DNA of 64,000 nucleotides from Aquibacillus saliphilus (GTDB taxonomy: Bacteria > Bacillota > Bacilli > Bacillales > Amphibacillaceae): contig NZ_JAIZAP010000007.1 in the NCBI RefSeq assembly GCF_020404745.1, forward strand, positions 62,001 through 126,000, read 5' to 3'. This document shows positions 18,043 to 29,416 of this stretch, one piece after another (position 1 is the stretch's first letter; each line of letters opens with the position of its first letter). The notes beneath the pieces were generated by a model. It saw only the letters and a program-made list of their open reading frames with translations. It did no database searches and was not told where the DNA came from. The position numbers were made by a program, and so were the translations under genes.

Positions 18043-18591
18043 GTGGGCATAAAGGATTATACGAAAGATCATCTTGAAACGTTGTCTATGATTCAAATGG
18101 CAAATGAGATACTAATCGAAGAAAATAAAGCAACTGATTTCAGAGAAATGTTTGATCGAATCGCCAAAATGAAAAAATTTACTAAGGCGCAAAAAGATGA
18201 GAATATTGCTCAATTTTATACGGATATGAATACTGATGGACGATTCATGACAATCGGCTCGGGTTTATGGGGACTAAAGAACTGGTACCCAATTGAGCAA
18301 ATAGAAGAAGAACTAACCGCAGCTCCGAAGAAAAAGAAAAAGAAAAAAGCGGCTGCTCCAAAGCGTAAAAAGAAGAAAAAGGTAGAAGTTTTTGAAGAAG
18401 AAGATCTAGATCTAGATGAAGAAGCTTTAGATTTTGATGATACCGATATCGATGATTACGACGATGCAGACGATGAATCTGATGATGACGAATCTGTAGA
18501 TGATGATTACGATAGTGATTTTGACGATGATGATGACGACGATGATGATTCAACTGACAAAAAAGAAGATGACGACAAAGAAGAAAAATAA
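18043..18591 (+). CDS. rpoE: RNA polymerase delta subunit
   Basis: A 182-residue delta subunit. The folded N-terminal HARE-type domain (residues 1-85) ends in the family text FYTDMNTDGRFMTIGSGLWGLKNWYP. It is followed by two lysine tracts (PKKKKKKKAAAPKRKKKKK, residues about 98-116) and an acidic tail of Asp/Glu with only a few Ser, Thr and Lys. Delta displaces nucleic acids from core RNA polymerase and sharpens promoter discrimination. The GTG at 18043 follows AAAGGGGTG and yields MGIKDY, matching the usual N-terminus; the ATG at 18001 is too early. B. subtilis delta has one shorter basic tract at this place. A strong terminator follows. Confidence 0.93.
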   Translation: MGIKDYTKDHLETLSMIQMANEILIEENKATDFREMFDRIAKMKKFTKAQKDENIAQFYTDMNTDGRFMTIGSGLWGLKNWYPIEQIEEELTAAPKKKKKKKAAAPKRKKKKKVEVFEEEDLDLDEEALDFDDTDIDDYDDADDESDDDESVDDDYDSDFDDDDDDDDDSTDKKEDDDKEEK

Positions 18592-18661
18592 CAAGCTTGA
18601 CTTTCAGTTCTCAAATAAGTAAAATTCTATTTGGGCTCTATAAGTTATTTATTGTGATTAT

Positions 18662-18703
18662 AAGCGTTCCCCTGTTAAATGGGGAGCGCTTTTTTATTTT
18701 TTT
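18662..18703 (+). terminator. Terminator after rpoE
   Basis: Hairpin AAGCGTTCCCC / GGGGAGCGCTT followed by a long T-rich tail. Confidence 0.92.
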
Positions 18704-18774
18704 AGGCTTTTTTAAGAAAGAGTTGTTGCTTTTAAATTGTTAGGAATTGCTTTCATATTCTATCTAAGATGAGT

Positions 18775-19185
18775 GCTAAATCGTCGCTGCGGAAATACAC
18801 TCGCTTTCCGCGGGTGGCTGGTGAGCCTCCTCGCGCTTCGCGCTGCGGGGTCTCACCTATGCCTTTCCTCCCGCAGGAGTCATCGTGTATTTCCTTCGCT
18901 TAGAATAGATTTCTGTTCAAGTTGGAAAAAACACGTTAAACGTTGATTTCTCGGTATATAGGCACTCATTAATCAGAACACCAATGTCCAGCCTAAGCAG
19001 AATACGGAGACTCCTGTGGGAACAGCACGAGTCCGAAGACCCCGGAAGAATCGTTTTTTGATTCTGAGGAGACTAAGGCCGTGCCCACGGAAAGCGAAGT
19101 ATTCTGCTGAAGCGATCGTATGGCAGACAATTCAATTAGAGTGAAAGATAGCAAGAGCATGCAAAAGTTACGTCGTAGTCTATAG
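18775..19185. repeat. Mosaic intergenic repeat, copy B (with nested element Q)
   Basis: The core hairpin at about 18785-18900 pairs GCGGAAATACAC with GTGTATTTCCTTCGC, CCGCGGG with CCCGCAGG, and GGTGAG with CTCACC. Relative to copy A, both sides of the stems change together. The right module repeats TTCTGTTCAAGT, CATTAATCAGAACACCA, ATTCAATTAGAGTGAAAGAT and GTTACGTCGTAGTCTATAG. Element Q is inserted between the last two parts. Confidence 0.82.
18999..19105. repeat. Nested element Q (107-bp form) inside copy B
   Basis: Ends AGAATACGGAGACTCCTGTG and the inverted GGAAAGCGAAGTATTCT are imperfect terminal inverted repeats. An inner CGGAAGAATC / GATTCTGAGG hairpin surrounds TTTTTT. The same element at 42174-42315 is 35 bp longer. 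Confidence 0.75.
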
Positions 19186-19337
19186 ATTTCGTGTCAAAAA
19201 CAGCGATCTTTTAGAAAAAGCCTAATTTTTTTACCATAAAAGATTTAAGAAAGCTTCCGAAGTAAATAGTAAAGCAAATGATTAAAGTATTTCATCAATC
19301 AAATACTATAATATATTAACCACAGAAAGAGGGATAA

Positions 19338-20963
<1,626 letters not shown>

Positions 20964-20971
20964 CTATAAGT

Positions 20972-21009
20972 GGAAGCTCATGACACAATCTGCGTCATGA
21001 GCTTTTCTT
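20972..21009 (+). terminator. Terminator after pyrG
   Basis: Perfect 11-bp hairpin AAGCTCATGAC / GTCATGAGCTT followed by TTCTTT. Confidence 0.88.
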
Positions 21010-21081
21010 TACCATTTTTTAGTTAAAATTAGGTATTATTGTATAAATAACCAGTTATTTCTAGTATTTCGGCCAAATTGC

Positions 21082-21088
21082 AGGATTT
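21082..21088 (+). promoter_or_regulatory. Possible SigH -35 element upstream of spo0F
   Basis: AGGATTT matches the SigH -35 pattern AGGAWWT. Thirteen bases later comes AGAAGGAT, a poor match to the SigH -10. In B. subtilis spo0F has a SigH promoter, which makes the reading plausible but not proven. Confidence 0.3.
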
Positions 21089-21144
21089 AGTGCTATTTTA
21101 CTAGAAGGATAACTATAGTAGAAAACTAAATAGGGGGAAACAAT

Positions 21145-21513
21145 GTGAAAACGGTAATGATTGTTGACGACCAACTTGGTATCAGATTACTATTAGAAGA
21201 GATCGTTAAGAGTGAAGGGTATCAAGTTGTATCGGCTGAAAATGGCAAACAAGCTTTAGAAAAAATAAGCATGAAAAAACCAGATTTGCTGATAGTTGAT
21301 TTTAAATTACCAATTATTGACGGACATGAATTACTCAGACAATTAGAACAACAAGAACTACAAATTCCAGCGATTTTAATGAGTGGTATGGCCGAAGTTG
21401 CTGCAGAAAAAATAAAAGATTTAAAAATGGTTAAAGAAATATTTGCTAAGCCTTTCGATATTGAACATGTACGAAAACAAATTCATCGTCTTTTAGATGG
21501 AAAAAATTCATAA
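21145..21513 (+). CDS. spo0F: Sporulation phosphorelay response regulator Spo0F
   Basis: A 122-residue single-domain receiver with no output domain. The acidic pair Asp8-Asp9, phospho-acceptor Asp52 (LIVDFKLPI) and the Lys in FAKPFDI are present. DDQLGIR and AKPFDIEH match the Spo0F surfaces that contact sporulation kinases and Spo0B. The switch region reads LMSGMAE, where B. subtilis has the Thr82-Ala-Tyr segment, so the conserved switch hydroxyl is a Ser and the aromatic partner is absent. The start is GTG 21145 behind GGGGGAAACAAT; the overlapping ATG at 21143 is immediately followed by TGA. It lies between pyrG and fbaA, as in B. subtilis. Confidence 0.92.
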   Translation: MKTVMIVDDQLGIRLLLEEIVKSEGYQVVSAENGKQALEKISMKKPDLLIVDFKLPIIDGHELLRQLEQQELQIPAILMSGMAEVAAEKIKDLKMVKEIFAKPFDIEHVRKQIHRLLDGKNS

Positions 21514-21550
21514 TATATACATAATCTTTTTTAAAAAAGTAATACCTGTG

Positions 21551-21587
21551 AACAGGTGAATCGTGGGTTGCTTTCACTTGTTTATTT
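21551..21587 (+). terminator. Weak terminator after spo0F
   Basis: AACAGGTGAA / TTCACTTGTT (21551-21560 and 21573-21582; one G-T pair) followed by TATTTAG. Confidence 0.45.
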
Positions 21588-21673
21588 AGAATTAAATTTG
21601 TAAAAAAACATATAACTACATACAAGTGTCAAAAAAAATTCAGTAAGTAACCGCTTACTGTTGTTTTGATGAG

Positions 21674-21710
21674 TTGCACCATTGGTTTGGAGTTGGTATT
21701 CTTATACTAT
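21674..21710 (+). promoter_or_regulatory. Candidate fbaA promoter region
   Basis: Two overlapping possibilities, each with a 17-bp spacer: TTGCAC (21674)-TATTCT (21697) and TTGGTT (21682)-TACTAT (21705). A short CAGTAAG...CTTACTG repeat lies about 25 bp upstream. Confidence 0.4.
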
Positions 21711-21786
21711 ACCCAATCAAACAACGCGATATTGACTGGATATACCGAATCGTTTTTTTGTTACATATATTAAAGGAGGAAATTAA

Positions 21787-22644
21787 ATGCCATTAGTATC
21801 AATGAAAGAAATGCTAGAAACTGCAAAAGCTAATAGTTATGCTGTCGGCCAATTCAACCTAAATAACTTAGAATACGTACAAGCTATTCTACAGGCTGCT
21901 GAGGAAGAAAAATCTCCGGTTATTCTTGGGGTTTCTGAAGGCGCTGGAAAATACATGGGTGGATTTAATGTTGTTGTTGCAATGGTTAAATCTCTTATGG
22001 ATTCATATGGTACAACTGTACCAGTTGCAATTCACTTAGATCACGGTTCAAGCTTTGAAGCATGTTCAAAAGCTATTCACGCCGGATTCACATCGGTAAT
22101 GATTGACGCTTCACATGGTCCATTTGATGAAAACGTAGCAACAACTTCTAAAGTTGTAGAATTAGCTCATATTCACGGTGTATCAGTTGAGGCTGAGCTA
22201 GGTGTTGTTGGTGGACAAGAAGATGACGTAATCGCTGATGGTGTTATCTATGCTGATCCAAAAGAATGTCAAGAGCTTGTAGAGCGTACAGGTATTGACT
22301 GTCTTGCTCCAGCACTAGGATCTGTTCACGGACCATATAAAGGTGAACCAAACCTAGGTTTCAAAGAAATGGAAGAAATCGGTTCTGCTGCTAGTGTTCC
22401 ACTTGTACTTCACGGTGGTACTGGTATTCCAACTGCTGACATTAAACGTGCGATTTCTTATGGCACATCAAAAATCAATGTCAACACAGAGAACCAAATT
22501 CAACAGGCGAAAAAAGTACGCGAAGTATTGGCTGCACAACCAGACCAAATTGACCCACGTAAATACTTAGGGCCAAGTCGCGATGCAATTAAAGAAACAG
22601 TAATCGGTAAAATGCGTGAGTTCGGTTCTTCTAACCAAGCATAA
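21787..22644 (+). CDS. fbaA: Class II fructose-1,6-bisphosphate aldolase
   Basis: A 285-residue zinc-dependent aldolase that interconverts fructose 1,6-bisphosphate with DHAP and glyceraldehyde 3-phosphate. HLDHGS supplies the catalytic Asp and a zinc His, [12 protein letters not shown] a metal-binding Glu, and [11 protein letters not shown] and LHGGTGIP the other ligands and phosphate loop, with NVNTE near the end. The ATG has a perfect AAAGGAGGA site, implying strong translation. The DHAP it uses is also the product of the neighbouring glp and dha enzymes. Confidence 0.97.
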   Translation: MPLVSMKEMLETAKANSYAVGQFNLNNLEYVQAILQAAEEEKSPVILGVSEGAGKYMGGFNVVVAMVKSLMDSYGTTVPVAIHLDHGSSFEACSKAIHAGFTSVMIDASHGPFDENVATTSKVVELAHIHGVSVEAELGVVGGQEDDVIADGVIYADPKECQELVERTGIDCLAPALGSVHGPYKGEPNLGFKEMEEIGSAASVPLVLHGGTGIPTADIKRAISYGTSKINVNTENQIQQAKKVREVLAAQPDQIDPRKYLGPSRDAIKETVIGKMREFGSSNQA

Positions 22645-22663
22645 TTGCCTATCATATAATTCT

Positions 22664-22694
22664 AAGGACTATCCATTTGTGGGTAGTCTTTTTT
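22664..22694 (+). terminator. Terminator after fbaA
   Basis: AAGGACTATCC / GGGTAGTCTT followed by TTTT. Confidence 0.82.
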
Positions 22695-23144
22695 ATGGTC
22701 TAGTCTGCAAGATATAAATAGTTTATTAAGTTAAGGAATTCCATCAATTAGGTTGATTTGGGTGATATAGTAGGTCGCATCACAAAGCACAATAAATAGT
22801 AAATTTTCACAAAAACAAAGCAGTTTTTTCATCAAATACCTGAATAGATCATTGGTGAATGTGGATAAAAGTAGTACGGAAGAAGTTCAGTTACATCGTC
22901 CGCACTGTAATGAAACTATAATAGAGGCGAGAACTATCCCGAGTGAATAGCACTCACTTGAGGCGTAATTAGGTGCGGTAGCAATTTGAGTAAATTAGTT
23001 AAGTATAGTATAGTTTCGGTCTACTTAACTTTGGGTTATGGAAAAAAATGGAAACATAGGTGCAAGAATTGGAATTCGCTAATAGATTGCAACTACCAGG
23101 GTTTATCTCATGGATATAGATTATGGAAAAGGGGGAGTGATTTC
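22695..23144. other. 450-bp leader region before glpP
   Basis: No gene is supported. A TATAAT lies at 22917-22922 without a good -35. Downstream are a small GAGTG/CACTC hairpin near 22940 and the inverted repeat AGTTAAGTA / TACTTAACT (22997-23030) with no T run. If 22917 is the -10, glpP has a structured leader of roughly 215 bases. No known riboswitch or T-box signature was recognised. Confidence 0.4.
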
Positions 23145-23693
23145 ATGATAGAGTTAAAAGGAGTGCTACCAGCTATAAGGAATATGAAGGATTTTGACAG
23201 AGTGATTGATAGTAAACTGGAGAATCTTATGTTCTTAGAGACAAGAATTTCTCAATTGGGTCATTTAGTGAAGTATTCAAAAGAAAATGGAAAAACTGTT
23301 TTTGTTCACATGGATTTAATTCAAGGATTAAAATCTGATGAATATGGGATGGAATATCTGATACGAAATTTAAAAGTCGATGGAATTGTTTCTACTAGGG
23401 GTAGCGTAATTGGCTTCGCCAAGAAAAATAATGTATTAACTATTCAACGTTTATTTGCCTTGGATAGTATGGGAATCAATCATAACATTGCGTTGACTAA
23501 AAAACATAGACCTGATTATATAGAAGTACTACCTGGTATAATGCCAACCATATTATCAGAAGTTCGTGAACGGACAAAGTTACCTATTATAGCTGGCGGT
23601 CTGATTCGTTCTAAACAGGATGTGGAAAATGCCTTTGAAGCTGGAGCTTCTGCAGTTACTACTTCACGATCAAAATTATGGGATTTGAACTAG
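23145..23693 (+). CDS. glpP: Glycerol uptake operon antiterminator GlpP
   Basis: A 182-residue protein with a TIM-barrel-like fold that binds glycerol 3-phosphate and the leader RNAs of glp genes, preventing termination. Diagnostic text includes GVLPAIRNMKDFDRVI, VFVHMDLIQGLKSDEYG, DGIVSTRGSVIGFAKK, DYIEVLPGIMP and IIAGGLI. The ATG at 23145 follows GGGGGAGTG; the open frame continues to 22986, but that extension is unlike the family. Two leader terminators, before glpF and before glpD, are the expected targets. Confidence 0.92.
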   Translation: MIELKGVLPAIRNMKDFDRVIDSKLENLMFLETRISQLGHLVKYSKENGKTVFVHMDLIQGLKSDEYGMEYLIRNLKVDGIVSTRGSVIGFAKKNNVLTIQRLFALDSMGINHNIALTKKHRPDYIEVLPGIMPTILSEVRERTKLPIIAGGLIRSKQDVENAFEAGASAVTTSRSKLWDLN

Positions 23694-23758
23694 TCATAAA
23701 ATTATCATCGGTATTCAACGAAGGTTTGTGACTTTTTAAACATTTTAATCGAAAATGT

Positions 23759-23788
23759 ATTGACTCCGCTTTCATTTAATATTATGAT
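23759..23788 (+). promoter_or_regulatory. glpF promoter with overlapping cre-like site
   Basis: TTGACT (23760-23765), 17-bp spacer, TATGAT (23783-23788). TTGACTCCGCTTTCA covering the -35 matches the CcpA cre consensus at all but two fixed positions. This would explain catabolite repression of glycerol uptake, as in B. subtilis. Confidence 0.65.
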
Positions 23789-23826
23789 TACTTTATAACA
23801 AGTTAAAGAAATGTGATGGAGATATG

Positions 23827-23892
23827 GAGCCCACACACAAAAGTGTACTTTCCTAGGAAAGGGTACATTATTTTGTGTGTGGGCTTTTTTGT
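23827..23892 (+). terminator. GlpP-controlled leader terminator before glpF
   Basis: Perfect 15-bp arms AGCCCACACACAAAA (23828-23842) and TTTTGTGTGTGGGCT (23871-23885), followed by TTTTT. It lies between the promoter at 23760 and the glpF start, so it must be read through for expression. It matches the GlpP antitermination arrangement of B. subtilis glp leaders. Confidence 0.85.
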
Positions 23893-23965
23893 CTTCACCC
23901 TGACGGCCGTCCATTATTTGTTGTAGTTTATATTCTATTAACCATAGCATAAGGGGTGTTTGTTA

Positions 23966-24796
23966 ATGTCGGAGTTTTTAGCTGAATTAATTGGAACTAT
24001 GATTGTTGTCATTTTTGGTGGCGGTGTTGTTGCTGGTGTCGTATTAAAAAAATCGAAAGCAGAAGGTGCAGGCTGGATAGTTATTACGCTTGGATGGGGT
24101 TTAGCAGTTACAATGGCTGTTTATGCAGTAGGTCAATTTTCGGGGGCTCACGTTAATCCAGCGGTGACTTTGGGATTTGCCTCAGTAGGTGATTTTCCGT
24201 GGTCGAAAGTTCCATTATATGTTACTGCACAATTGGTTGGTGCTTTTATTGGTGGAGTAATTGTATTTCTAAATTACTTACCACACTGGAAAGAAACAAA
24301 AGATACTAGTGCGAAATTAGCTGTATTCTCAACGGAACCTGCAGTACGTAGCCCTTTCTCAAACTTAATTAGTGAATTAATTGGTACATTTGTGCTTGTT
24401 ATGGGATTAATGTTTATTGGTGCAAATGAATTTACAGAAGGTTTAAATCCACTAATTGTAGGTGCATTAATTGTTGCGATTGGAATGTCACTGGGAGGGA
24501 CAACCGGTTATGCAATTAATCCAGCTCGTGATTTAGGTCCAAGAATTGTCCATGCGCTACTTCCTATTCCGGGTAAAGGTGGATCGGATTGGGGTTATAG
24601 TTGGATTCCAGTTGTTGGTCCAATTTTCGGGGGAGTTTATGGGGCTGTTTTCTATAAAGCTATATTTTTAGCTGAATTTTCGATTTTATTCTGGATACTA
24701 AGTGCTGTTGTAGCCTTGATTTTGTTGGGTGCAGCATCATCCGAGCTGAAAAAGGATAGAACAACTATACATCAAGTCGAACGAAAAATCGTTTAA
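23966..24796 (+). CDS. glpF: Glycerol facilitator (aquaglyceroporin)
   Basis: A 276-residue six-helix channel of the MIP family. Two half-helix NPA motifs are present, HVNPAVTLG and AINPARDLGPR. The Asp after the second NPAR is the residue that marks glycerol facilitators rather than water channels. The ATG at 23966 is preceded by AAGGGGTG. It is 12 bp upstream of glpK and cotranscribed with it, so entering glycerol is trapped at once by phosphorylation. Confidence 0.95.
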   Translation: MSEFLAELIGTMIVVIFGGGVVAGVVLKKSKAEGAGWIVITLGWGLAVTMAVYAVGQFSGAHVNPAVTLGFASVGDFPWSKVPLYVTAQLVGAFIGGVIVFLNYLPHWKETKDTSAKLAVFSTEPAVRSPFSNLISELIGTFVLVMGLMFIGANEFTEGLNPLIVGALIVAIGMSLGGTTGYAINPARDLGPRIVHALLPIPGKGGSDWGYSWIPVVGPIFGGVYGAVFYKAIFLAEFSILFWILSAVVALILLGAASSELKKDRTTIHQVERKIV

Positions 24797-26299
<1,503 letters not shown>

Positions 26300-26364
26300 T
26301 TTTCTGAAAATCCCTCATGGATGGTATAACAATTTCACAAGTTAATAGAATGGTGCGAAGACAT

Positions 26365-26420
26365 GAGAGGCCACAAAAACTCTATAGATATAATCTTAGG
26401 GGTATTTGTGGTCTCTTCTT
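26365..26420 (+). terminator. GlpP-controlled leader terminator before glpD
   Basis: Arms GAGAGGCCACAAA (26365-26377) and TTTGTGGTCTCTT (26405-26417), then a T-rich tail, 75 bp before glpD. It resembles the glpF leader terminator (ACACAAAA / TTTTGTGT) in having CACAAA next to the loop. Confidence 0.78.
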
Positions 26421-26493
26421 TCAATATGTATTTTTTCTGTGTAGATGAGGTACCCAGAAATGAATCGTTACGAATAGACAAAAGGAGCGATGA

Positions 26494-28188
26494 ATGATGG
26501 AGTTTTCTAGTTTGAAAAGGAAAGAGATTTACGAAAAAATGATGAATCAAAGCAATGATTTAATCGTTATTGGTGGTGGAATTACTGGTGCCGGTATCGC
26601 CTTAGATGCTGCGAATAGAGGAATGAACGTAACCTTAGTAGATATGCAGGATTTTGCTGCAGGTACTTCAAGTAGATCTACGAAACTCGTTCATGGTGGA
26701 TTACGTTATTTAAAACAATTTGAAGTAAAGATGGTTGCCGAAGTAGGAAAAGAACGTGCGATTGTATATGAGAATGGTCCGCACTTAACGACACCAGAGT
26801 GGATGATGCTTCCTTTTTATAAGGGTGGAACTTTTGGTCCTTTTTCAACCAATATTGGTCTTCGAGTTTATGATTTCCTTGCAGGTGTTAAAAAAAGTGA
26901 ACGAAGAAAAATGTTTAGTAAAGAGGAGGCAATCAAACGAGAACCATTGTTAAAAGAGGATAATCTGAAAGGCGCTGGCTTCTACGTGGAGTATAAGACA
27001 GACGATGCTCGGTTAACTTTAGAAGTAATGAAAAAAGCGGTTGAAAAGGGTGCACTGGCTCTTAACTATGTCAAAGTAGAGCAGATGATCTATGAAAAAG
27101 GTAAGGTAATCGGTGTCGAAGTCGAGGATCAAATTGATCAAACCAAACATAGTATTTATTCGAAAACCATTGTTAATGCCGCCGGTCCTTGGGTAGATAC
27201 ACTAAGAGAAAAGGATCATTCTAAAAAAGGTAAGAGATTGAGGTTAACAAAAGGTATTCATTTAGTATTTGATGGAGAAAAATTCCCCTTAAAACAGGCA
27301 CTATATTTTGATACGCCTGACGGAAGAATGGTATTTGCTATTCCACGTGAAGGCAAAACATATGTGGGTACCACCGACACGGTTTATGAGGGGAATATCG
27401 GTCATCCAACCATGACTGAATCAGATCGTGATTATGTGCTGAATGCTATTAAATTAATGTTCCCACATCTTTCAATCGGAGTAGAGGACGTTGAATCAAG
27501 CTGGGCCGGTCTCAGACCTTTGATTTATGAGGAAGGTAAAGATCCGTCAGAAATTTCTAGAAAAGATGAAATTTTTATATCGGATTCTGGATTTATTTCC
27601 ATTGCGGGTGGTAAATTAACTGGTTACCGGAAAATGGCTGAAAGTATTGTCAACTTAGTATCTAAAAACCTTAAGAAAACGGAAGACATAATTTATTCGT
27701 ATGCGTCAACGAAGCATCTTCCTATTTCAGGTGGAGATGTTGGAGGTTCTCAAGGTTTAACAACGTTTACTGCAGATAAAGTTGCAGAAGCTAAAAAAAT
27801 TGGCATATCTGAGACAGATGCAAACCTCCTTATTCAACGTTATGGATCAAATATTTCTAGTATCTACGAGATATACCAAAATGAAAAAGAACAAGCTAAA
27901 GAAGCGCAGTTAGACCCGCTTTTATATGCTAAGGTTCGTTACTCAATTGATTATGAACTGTGCTATAAACCAGTCGATTTCTTTATTCGGCGAACAGGAG
28001 CATTATTTTTTGACATCGACTGGGTGAGAATGAATAAAGATTCGGTCATAAGCTATATGGCAAAACGACTAAACTGGTCTAATCAACAAATGAAAGGCTA
28101 TGTCGATGAGCTAGAAACTTTTCTTTATGAAGCAAATAATCCAGTTCAAGAATATAAAGGTATAGCTGTAGATACAATAGCATTGTAA
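26494..28188 (+). CDS. glpD: Aerobic glycerol-3-phosphate dehydrogenase
   Basis: A 564-residue FAD-dependent membrane-associated enzyme that oxidises glycerol 3-phosphate to DHAP and reduces quinone. The dinucleotide-binding motif VIGGGITGAGIALDAANRG lies near residues 25-43. The family texts SSRSTKLVHGGLRYL, YVEYKTDDARL, AAGPWVD and SWAGLRPL follow. A C-terminal helical region contains the DAO_C domain. The ATG follows AAAGGAG. Its leader holds a GlpP-type terminator. Confidence 0.96.
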   Translation: MMEFSSLKRKEIYEKMMNQSNDLIVIGGGITGAGIALDAANRGMNVTLVDMQDFAAGTSSRSTKLVHGGLRYLKQFEVKMVAEVGKERAIVYENGPHLTTPEWMMLPFYKGGTFGPFSTNIGLRVYDFLAGVKKSERRKMFSKEEAIKREPLLKEDNLKGAGFYVEYKTDDARLTLEVMKKAVEKGALALNYVKVEQMIYEKGKVIGVEVEDQIDQTKHSIYSKTIVNAAGPWVDTLREKDHSKKGKRLRLTKGIHLVFDGEKFPLKQALYFDTPDGRMVFAIPREGKTYVGTTDTVYEGNIGHPTMTESDRDYVLNAIKLMFPHLSIGVEDVESSWAGLRPLIYEEGKDPSEISRKDEIFISDSGFISIAGGKLTGYRKMAESIVNLVSKNLKKTEDIIYSYASTKHLPISGGDVGGSQGLTTFTADKVAEAKKIGISETDANLLIQRYGSNISSIYEIYQNEKEQAKEAQLDPLLYAKVRYSIDYELCYKPVDFFIRRTGALFFDIDWVRMNKDSVISYMAKRLNWSNQQMKGYVDELETFLYEANNPVQEYKGIAVDTIAL

Positions 28189-28193
28189 ATAAA

Positions 28194-28264
28194 AAAAAGA
28201 GGTTAGCTCTAATCGTAGTAGGTAAGTTAAAGGGTTTACTACTGGGCTTAACTTCTTTGTTTGT
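28194..28264 (+). terminator. Probable terminator between glpD and dhaK
   Basis: Outer arms AAAGAGGTTAGC / GCTTAACTTCTTT (with G-T pairs) enclose an inner GTAGTA...TACTAC pair. A short T-rich tail follows. Confidence 0.5.
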
Positions 28265-28401
28265 TTTGCAAAGGTTGTAACTAGAACACTAGCCTCATGC
28301 ACATGTTAGGTTTACAGCAACTCAAGGGACAGTATTCATCAACTCTTTTGAGAGATGGGATAAGTAAAGCGCTATATTTAAATAATTGAGGAGTTGTCAT
28401 T

Positions 28402-29394
28402 ATGAAAAAAATTATTAATGATCCAAATATGGTCGTAGAAGAAATGTTAAAAGGAATGGAAATTGCTTTTCCTAATCGTTTAAAAGTAGTACCAAACACT
28501 AAAGTAATCGTTCGAAAGGATGCACCAGTAGTCAACAAAGTAGCACTTGTAAGTGGAGGAGGTAGTGGTCATGAGCCTGCCCACGCTGGCTATATTGGAG
28601 CGGGAATGCTGGATGCTGCAGTTGTTGGTGAGGTATTCACCTCTCCTACACCGGATCAAGTCTATGAAGCTATTAAAGCAGTCGATGGTGGAGCGGGAGT
28701 CTTCTTGGTTATTAAAAACTACACCGGTGACGTAATGAATTTTGAAATGGCTGCAGAGCTGGCAGAAGCAGAAGGAATTAAGGTAGATAAGGTAGTAGTT
28801 AATGATGATGTTGCTGTAGAGGACAGCTCATTTACTACGGGGCGTCGAGGTATTGCAGGTACTGTTTTTGTTCATAAAATTGCAGGAGCTAAGGCCAAAA
28901 CGGGTGCGACATTAGAAGAGGTGAAAAGGATTGCCGAAAAAGTGAATGACAATGTACGTTCGATGGGTATGGCCATCAGTCCGTGTACAGTTCCAGCGGC
29001 TGGAACACCTAGCTTTGAGTTAGCAGATAATGAAATGGAAATTGGCATAGGAATCCACGGTGAACCAGGAATTGAAAGGAAAGTAATCACTAGTGCTGAC
29101 GAAATAGCTGATGAGCTAACACAAAAAATACTTGAAGATCTAGATTTTAACGATTCAGAGGTTGCAGTAATGATTAATGGATTAGGTTCAACACCTGAAA
29201 TGGAACTTTTTATTATCAATGCAAAAGTGAATGAAATCCTAACAGAAAAAGGAATAAAGGTGTATAAGACATTTGTTGGTGAATACATGACGTCACTAGA
29301 AATGGCTGGGTGTTCCGTTACCCTTTTGAAATTGGACGATGAACTAAAACAATTACTCGATGCGGAATCAAGTGCTCCAGCATTTCGAGTTTAG
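28402..29394 (+). CDS. dhaK: Dihydroxyacetone kinase subunit DhaK
   Basis: A 330-residue substrate-binding subunit of the PTS-dependent dihydroxyacetone kinase. His219 in EIGIGIHGEPG is the residue that binds dihydroxyacetone covalently as a hemiaminal. The N-terminal GGGSGHEPAHAGYIGAGMLDAAV is the glycine-rich phosphate-handling segment. GAGGAG precedes the ATG. A weak cre-like sequence with core AAAGCGCT lies at about 28364-28377, between any promoter and the start. It heads dhaK-dhaL-dhaM; no dhaQ or dhaS regulator is nearby. Confidence 0.95.
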   Translation: MKKIINDPNMVVEEMLKGMEIAFPNRLKVVPNTKVIVRKDAPVVNKVALVSGGGSGHEPAHAGYIGAGMLDAAVVGEVFTSPTPDQVYEAIKAVDGGAGVFLVIKNYTGDVMNFEMAAELAEAEGIKVDKVVVNDDVAVEDSSFTTGRRGIAGTVFVHKIAGAKAKTGATLEEVKRIAEKVNDNVRSMGMAISPCTVPAAGTPSFELADNEMEIGIGIHGEPGIERKVITSADEIADELTQKILEDLDFNDSEVAVMINGLGSTPEMELFIINAKVNEILTEKGIKVYKTFVGEYMTSLEMAGCSVTLLKLDDELKQLLDAESSAPAFRV

Positions 29395-29416
29395 GATGAT
29401 GGAGGAGGAGTGTACC

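Noticed and set aside
18245-18553. Histidine-rich 102-codon frame on the minus strand
   Set aside because: It is the complement of the Asp/Glu-rich tail of rpoE.
22986-23144. N-terminal extension of glpP
   Set aside because: It is open in frame but unlike the family; ATG 23145 has a strong ribosome site and yields the normal start.
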